From positions 1 to 17,684 of the forward strand of contig JBKOWM010000069.1 of the NCBI GenBank assembly GCA_046724395.1: a stretch of DNA of 17,684 nucleotides, read 5' to 3'. The position numbers were made by a program, and so were the translations under genes. Of the stretch, positions 14,198-17,684 are shown piece after piece (position 1 is the stretch's first letter; each line of letters starts with the position of its first letter). Source of the DNA: DATAEU01 sp046724395 (GTDB taxonomy: Bacteria > Actinomycetota > UBA4738 > HRBIN12). Below the pieces are notes generated by a model, which ran no database searches, had not been told where the DNA came from, and worked only from the letters and a program-made list of their open reading frames with translations.

Positions 14198-14949
14198 CGC
14201 TGTCCACCGACACGTACGAGGCTGCCCTCCAGGCCGTCGAGGCGGCCAACGACAAGTCCGTTCCGCTGAAGCTCATCGGCGGACAGGCCGTCCGATACCT
14301 GACGCCGGACTTTCCTCCGCGCACAAGGAGCGGGCAGGACATGGACTTCGCGTCGGTGTCCAGCTCGAAAAAGCCGGTGATGGATCTGCTGGCCGACCTC
14401 GGGTTCGAGGGCGACAAGCGGTTCAACACGATGCACGGGCACCGGCAGATGTACTTCGTGTCGCCGGCGAGCGGGACGGCGGTCGACGTCGTGATGGATC
14501 AGCTCCAAATGTGCCATGTCCTCGAGTTCAAGGACCGCATCTCGCGGATGCCGTTCACGCTCGACGTGACCGATCTCCTGCTGTCCAAGCTCCAGGTCGT
14601 CGAGCAGAACGAGAAGGACGTCCAGGACATCGTGTACCTACTGGCCGGGTACGAAGTTCGCGACGGCGACGAACCCGGGTCGATCGGACTCGACCGGGTC
14701 GGCAAGGTCGTCTCGGACGATTGGGGGTGGTGGCGGACGGCCACCGGAAACCTCGACCGCGTGATTGAACTCGTCCGCGGAGATCTCGTTCGGCTCGTCC
14801 CGGCGAACGCGGCCTTCGACGCCGTCGAGCAGGCGCTCGCCATCAGGCGCCTCGCCGACGCCGTTCCCAAGAGCCTGCGGTGGAAGATCCGAGCTCGGGT
14901 CGGCGAGCGAATGCAGTGGTACGAGCTGCCCGAGGAGGTTGCGCACTAG
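14194..14949 (+). CDS. Nucleotidyltransferase-fold protein (MNT/AbiEii-like), function unknown
   Basis: This 251-residue soluble protein has a minimal nucleotidyltransferase signature: LKLIGGQAVRY (26-35) with the GG loop, then RTRSGQDMDF (43-52) with metal-binding Asp49 and Asp51, and a third carboxylate at Asp98 in TAVDVVMD. The following DVTDLLLSKLQVVEQNEKDVQDI (124-146) is the helical pattern common after the core in AbiEii-like and related nucleotidyltransferases. The C-terminal 100 residues are helical-looking and unassigned. The GTG at 14194 overlaps the CBS stop, and AGGTGG at about 14180 can serve as its ribosome site; a start at 14170 inside the CBS gene would add eight residues. 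No AbiEi, HEPN or Rel-type partner is present. It could nucleotidylate a protein or small molecule under CBS-ligand control, but that is inference. Confidence 0.75.
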   Translation: MTLSTDTYEAALQAVEAANDKSVPLKLIGGQAVRYLTPDFPPRTRSGQDMDFASVSSSKKPVMDLLADLGFEGDKRFNTMHGHRQMYFVSPASGTAVDVVMDQLQMCHVLEFKDRISRMPFTLDVTDLLLSKLQVVEQNEKDVQDIVYLLAGYEVRDGDEPGSIGLDRVGKVVSDDWGWWRTATGNLDRVIELVRGDLVRLVPANAAFDAVEQALAIRRLADAVPKSLRWKIRARVGERMQWYELPEEVAH

Positions 14950-14995
14950 GGGAACGCGCGGTCGGCCCGGCGGTATCTTGCGGCGAACGTCGTCC

Positions 14996-15112
14996 GGCCA
15001 CAAGATAGGGCCACAAGACAAGACACGGCCGGAGGGTCGAGCCGGAAGGTCGAGCCGGGGGGTCGAACCGGAAGGTCGGGCCGCAAGATCGGGCGAGAGG
15101 ACGCGGCGGGGG
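14996..15112 (+). repeat. Imperfect 13-bp tandem array, nine units
   Basis: Units start at 14996, 15009, 15022, 15035, 15048, 15061, 15074, 15087 and 15100. The first two share GGCCACAAGA. The central four share GGTCGAGCCGGAA-like sequence (GGTCG at exactly 13-base steps), and the outer units are more divergent. The array lies between the nucleotidyltransferase stop and the phosphoesterase start. The unit length is not a multiple of three, so it is unlikely to be coding, although one frame stays open through it. It may be an operator/iteron-like protein-binding array in the phosphoesterase leader, or a neutral minisatellite. Confidence 0.8.
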
Positions 15113-15136
15113 ATAACGCTCGACGGTGTGGATGCG

Positions 15137-16081
15137 GTGAAGATCTTCTTCGTCACGGACCTCCACGGGTCCGAGATCTGCTGGAAGAAGTTTCTCAACG
15201 CCGGCGCGTTCTACAAGGCCGACGTCGTGATCCTCGGCGGGGACGTAACGGGCAAGGCGATGGTCCCGATCGTTCAACGCGCCAACGGCAGCTGGGAGGC
15301 CTCGCTCCAGGACCACCGCGAGGCGCTCCAGAGCGAGGACGAGATCCGCGAGTTCGAGAAGCGCGTGATGAATCGCGGCTATTACCCGATCCGAGTCTCG
15401 GACGAGGAGTACGCCGCACTGCAGGATGACGAGGACCTGGTCGACAAGCGCTTCAAGGAGGTCATGATCGAGGGCACGGCCCGGTGGATCGATATGGCCG
15501 AGGAGAAGCTGGGCGGCACGGGGATCCGTGTGATCGCGTGCCCCGCGAACGACGACATGTTCGAGATCGACGATTTGCTCACGCACGCGCGCGTGGTCGA
15601 AACGGGCGACGAGGACCACCCGATCGAGCTCGACGGGTACCGCATGATCTCGATGGGGTGGACCAACCCCACGCCCTGGAATACCTTCCGAGAGGAGCCC
15701 GAGGAGGGCCTCGCGATCCGGATCGAGCGTGCGCTCGAGCATTCCGCCGACCCGGACCACACGATCCTGAACTTTCACGCGCCGCCGTACGGGTCGAAGC
15801 TCGACAACGCGCCGGCGCTCAACGCCGACATGACCTACGTCTCCGGGGGACAGGCGATCCGGCCGGTCGGCTCGACTTCGGTACGCGACGCGGTCTCCCG
15901 CTTCCAGCCGCTCCTGTCGCTCCACGGCCACATCCATGAGAGCCGCGGCGCCGCCCGGCTCGGGCGGACGCTGGCGTTGAACCCCGGCAGCTCGTACGAG
16001 GAAGGCATCCTCCAGGCGGCGGTCGTCACGATCGATCCGAAGAAGAACAAGGTGAAGAACTACCAATTGGTCAACGGCTGA
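15137..16081 (+). CDS. Calcineurin-like metallophosphoesterase
   Basis: This 314-residue soluble enzyme hydrolyses a phosphate ester using two metals. The motifs occur in order: FVTDLHGS with Asp8 and His10, LGGDVTG with Asp36, PANDD with Asn138 (in place of the usual GNH-D/E), NFHAPPYG with His214, and SLHGHIHES with His265 and His267. An insertion of about 90 charged, probably helical residues lies between the second and third motifs. It ends in an LNPGSSYEEG strand typical of the family. The reading frame is open far upstream, through the nucleotidyltransferase gene and the 13-bp array, but homology starts at the GTG at 15137 (VKIFFVTDLHG). GTG at 15128 is an alternative; neither has a strong ribosome site. 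The substrate is unknown. It is followed after 55 bases by the permease gene, possibly in the same operon. Confidence 0.85.
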   Translation: MKIFFVTDLHGSEICWKKFLNAGAFYKADVVILGGDVTGKAMVPIVQRANGSWEASLQDHREALQSEDEIREFEKRVMNRGYYPIRVSDEEYAALQDDEDLVDKRFKEVMIEGTARWIDMAEEKLGGTGIRVIACPANDDMFEIDDLLTHARVVETGDEDHPIELDGYRMISMGWTNPTPWNTFREEPEEGLAIRIERALEHSADPDHTILNFHAPPYGSKLDNAPALNADMTYVSGGQAIRPVGSTSVRDAVSRFQPLLSLHGHIHESRGAARLGRTLALNPGSSYEEGILQAAVVTIDPKKNKVKNYQLVNG

Positions 16082-16136
16082 GGACTCGTCGGGACGCCCC
16101 GAATGCGGGTTGGGGCAGGAGGAGGGAGTTCGGTCG

Positions 16137-17684
16137 ATGGCAGCGGTCAGCGAAGCACCGGGGCTGTTCCTTCGCAAGGCCACCGGTCTGGTCAAGGGAT
16201 GGTCGAAGTTCGATGCGTTCCTGTACTCGTTCATGTCCGTGAACTTCGTCACGCTCGGACTGTTCTTCGCCCTGTCCGTCATCGGGTACGTACCGACCGG
16301 TCAGGTTCTGCCCGCGCTTCTCATCTCGGGCGTCTTCATCACGTTCCTCGTCATCACGTACGCCGGCTTGATCTCGGTGATGCCGCGAGCAGGCGGCGAT
16401 TACGTGTGGCAAAGCAGGGTGCTGACGGGCGGCGTGGGCTTCGTTCTCGCCGTCACCGGGTGGTGGTTCATTTTGTGGTACTGGACGCCCGTCTACGCGA
16501 GCATCCTGAACGTCGAGGTGCTGCAGCCGCTCGCCGCGTTCTTCAAGTGGAACGGCCTGCTCGACTGGCTCGGCACAAGCACGGGTCTGTTCTTCGTCTG
16601 CGTCGCAACGGCCGTCCTCGCCGGGTTCCTCGTCTCGCTCGGCATGGAGGGGTACGCGAAGATCCAAAAGTACTGCTTCTACATTGGGCTCGCCGGCCTG
16701 GCCGTGATGATGCTCATCATGCTGTTCGGTTCGCGGTCCGGTTTCCAGAGCGCCTTCAATACTGAGGCCGCCAACCTGTTCGGGACCAGGGGTGACGCCT
16801 ACGCGGACACCATCAAGACCGCGGGGGGAGGCTCCGCGCTGCCGGCGAGCGTCGGGTTCTCCCCGCTCTTCGGGGACACGCTCCTGATCATTCCGTTCCT
16901 GTGCTTCTGGATCCTGTGGCCGAACTGGGGCGCAACGCTCTACGGCGAGGTTCGAGGCGCAAGTGATTTCCGGCGCGTGATGAGCGGCATGATGTACGGC
17001 CTATGGGTGACGATCGCGATCGCAGTCGTGTTCCTGCTGCTCGCGTCGAAGTTCTTCGGGTGGAACTTCTTCAACGCCGGGAACGTGAACTTCATCAACT
17101 ACTTCTACGGGTACACCGACAGTCCGGGACCGACGCCGGTGTGGACCTATCCGCCGCTGCTCATCGGGATGTGGTTCCACAACAGCCTGTTGGGCGCGCT
17201 GCTGGTGCTCGTCTTCGGAGCCTGGTTCCTCGGGTGGGCGGGAACGCTGTTCCTCTCGTCGACGCGCGTCATCTTTGCAGCCGCGTTCGACAGAATCCTT
17301 CCCGAACGCGTCGCGGACGTCTCCGAGCGACGGCACGTTCCCACTTACGCGCTCATCCTGATGCTCGTGCCGTCGCTGATCGTGAGCGCGTTCTACGCGT
17401 ACACGGACGCGTTCAAGACCTGGATCATCGATGCGACGCTCGTCATCGCCGTGACGTTCTTCGGGACAGCGATCGCTGCGACGATCCTGCCGTGGCGGAA
17501 GAAGCGCCTCTTCGAGAACTCCGCGATCGGCCGGTACAAGGTGGCAGGGATCCCGTTGATCTCCGTCTCGGGTGCGATCACCGCGCTGTTCCTTGGATGG
17601 AACCTGTGGCGGTGGTTCAACGACGATCTCTACGGGATCAACAACAAGGATTCGTTGATCTTCATGGGGCTCATGTACCTCCTC
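16137..17684 (+). CDS. APC-superfamily amino-acid/amine permease, 3' truncated by the window
   Basis: The open frame runs 516 codons from the ATG at 16137 to the last base without a stop. A purine-rich AGGAGGAGGG (16117-16126) precedes the ATG by 10 bases. The protein has a charged N-terminus, a first helix at about 28-50 (FLYSFMSVNFVTLGLFFALSVIGY) and the conserved APC segment MPRAGGDYVWQSR (82-94) after helix 2. Many further helices follow, including IPFLCFWILWPNWGATLYGEVRGA (252-275). A polar loop at about 199-246 is longer than in most family members, and the total exceeds the usual 440-500 residues. These carriers import amino acids or amines by proton or sodium coupling, or by exchange. 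The substrate cannot be told. The gene follows the phosphoesterase by 55 bases. Confidence 0.88.
   Translation, partial: MAAVSEAPGLFLRKATGLVKGWSKFDAFLYSFMSVNFVTLGLFFALSVIGYVPTGQVLPALLISGVFITFLVITYAGLISVMPRAGGDYVWQSRVLTGGVGFVLAVTGWWFILWYWTPVYASILNVEVLQPLAAFFKWNGLLDWLGTSTGLFFVCVATAVLAGFLVSLGMEGYAKIQKYCFYIGLAGLAVMMLIMLFGSRSGFQSAFNTEAANLFGTRGDAYADTIKTAGGGSALPASVGFSPLFGDTLLIIPFLCFWILWPNWGATLYGEVRGASDFRRVMSGMMYGLWVTIAIAVVFLLLASKFFGWNFFNAGNVNFINYFYGYTDSPGPTPVWTYPPLLIGMWFHNSLLGALLVLVFGAWFLGWAGTLFLSSTRVIFAAAFDRILPERVADVSERRHVPTYALILMLVPSLIVSAFYAYTDAFKTWIIDATLVIAVTFFGTAIAATILPWRKKRLFENSAIGRYKVAGIPLISVSGAITALFLGWNLWRWFNDDLYGINNKDSLIFMGLMYLL

Noticed and set aside
14194..14949. AbiE-type toxin-antitoxin or phage-defence pair
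   Set aside because: Only the nucleotidyltransferase core resembles AbiEii. The partner is a CBS protein, not an AbiEi-like antitoxin.
14996..15112. CRISPR array
   Set aside because: Units are 13 bp and contiguous with no spacers, and no cas genes are present.
14765..15136. Upstream start for the phosphoesterase within the nucleotidyltransferase gene
   Set aside because: The added residues come from another gene's frame and the 13-bp array; homology begins at 15137.
16096..16116. Terminator hairpin between the phosphoesterase and permease genes
   Set aside because: GCCCC and GGGGC can pair, but the loop is 11 bases, the stem only five, and no T-run follows.

Overview
This is a high-GC bacterial contig with long, tightly packed genes, frequent GTG starts and ATGA/GTGA stop-start overlaps. 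It most likely comes from an uncultured environmental bacterium of actinobacterial or Chloroflexota type. That placement rests on base composition and protein flavour only and is weak. The first 38 bases carry a Nextera (Tn5) library adapter, so the left edge is a contig end from a short-read assembly and the first gene is cut there.

Layout. (1) 40-2370: the C-terminal part of an FAD-dependent amine oxidase (DAO family, PuuB-like), a small membrane protein on the other strand, and a decayed aldehyde dehydrogenase with a large internal deletion and about eight frame changes. (2) 2441-7998: a complete polyamine/opine-type ABC importer in two convergent pieces. The ATPase (PotA-like) is on the plus strand; the binding protein and two permeases (PotD-, PotB- and PotC-like) form an overlapping minus-strand operon. 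An exported seven-repeat beta-propeller protein lies between them. (3) 7999-8265: divergent control region with a good -10 box and short direct repeats. (4) 8266-12061: a translationally coupled operon of an enoyl-CoA hydratase-family enzyme, an ADP-forming acyl-CoA synthetase and an EamA transporter. (5) 12066-13724, minus strand: a choline dehydrogenase-like GMC flavoenzyme. (6) 13802-14949: a two-CBS-domain protein coupled to a nucleotidyltransferase-fold protein. (7) 14996-15112: an imperfect 13-bp tandem array. (8) 15137-17684: a calcineurin-like phosphoesterase and an APC amino-acid permease that runs off the right edge.

As a whole the window looks like a catabolic neighbourhood for small amines (polyamines, choline or related compounds): uptake by Pot-like and APC transporters, flavoenzyme oxidation of amine or alcohol, a now-broken aldehyde dehydrogenase step, and CoA activation and hydration of an acid with energy recovery through ADP-forming acyl-CoA synthetase. 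The enzyme families are clear; the substrates and the idea of one linked pathway are inference. I see no rRNA, tRNA, CRISPR, phage or insertion-sequence feature. No clearly novel system stands out. The best candidates for a second look are the CBS/nucleotidyltransferase pair, the 13-bp array, and the coupled hydratase/synthetase/transporter operon.
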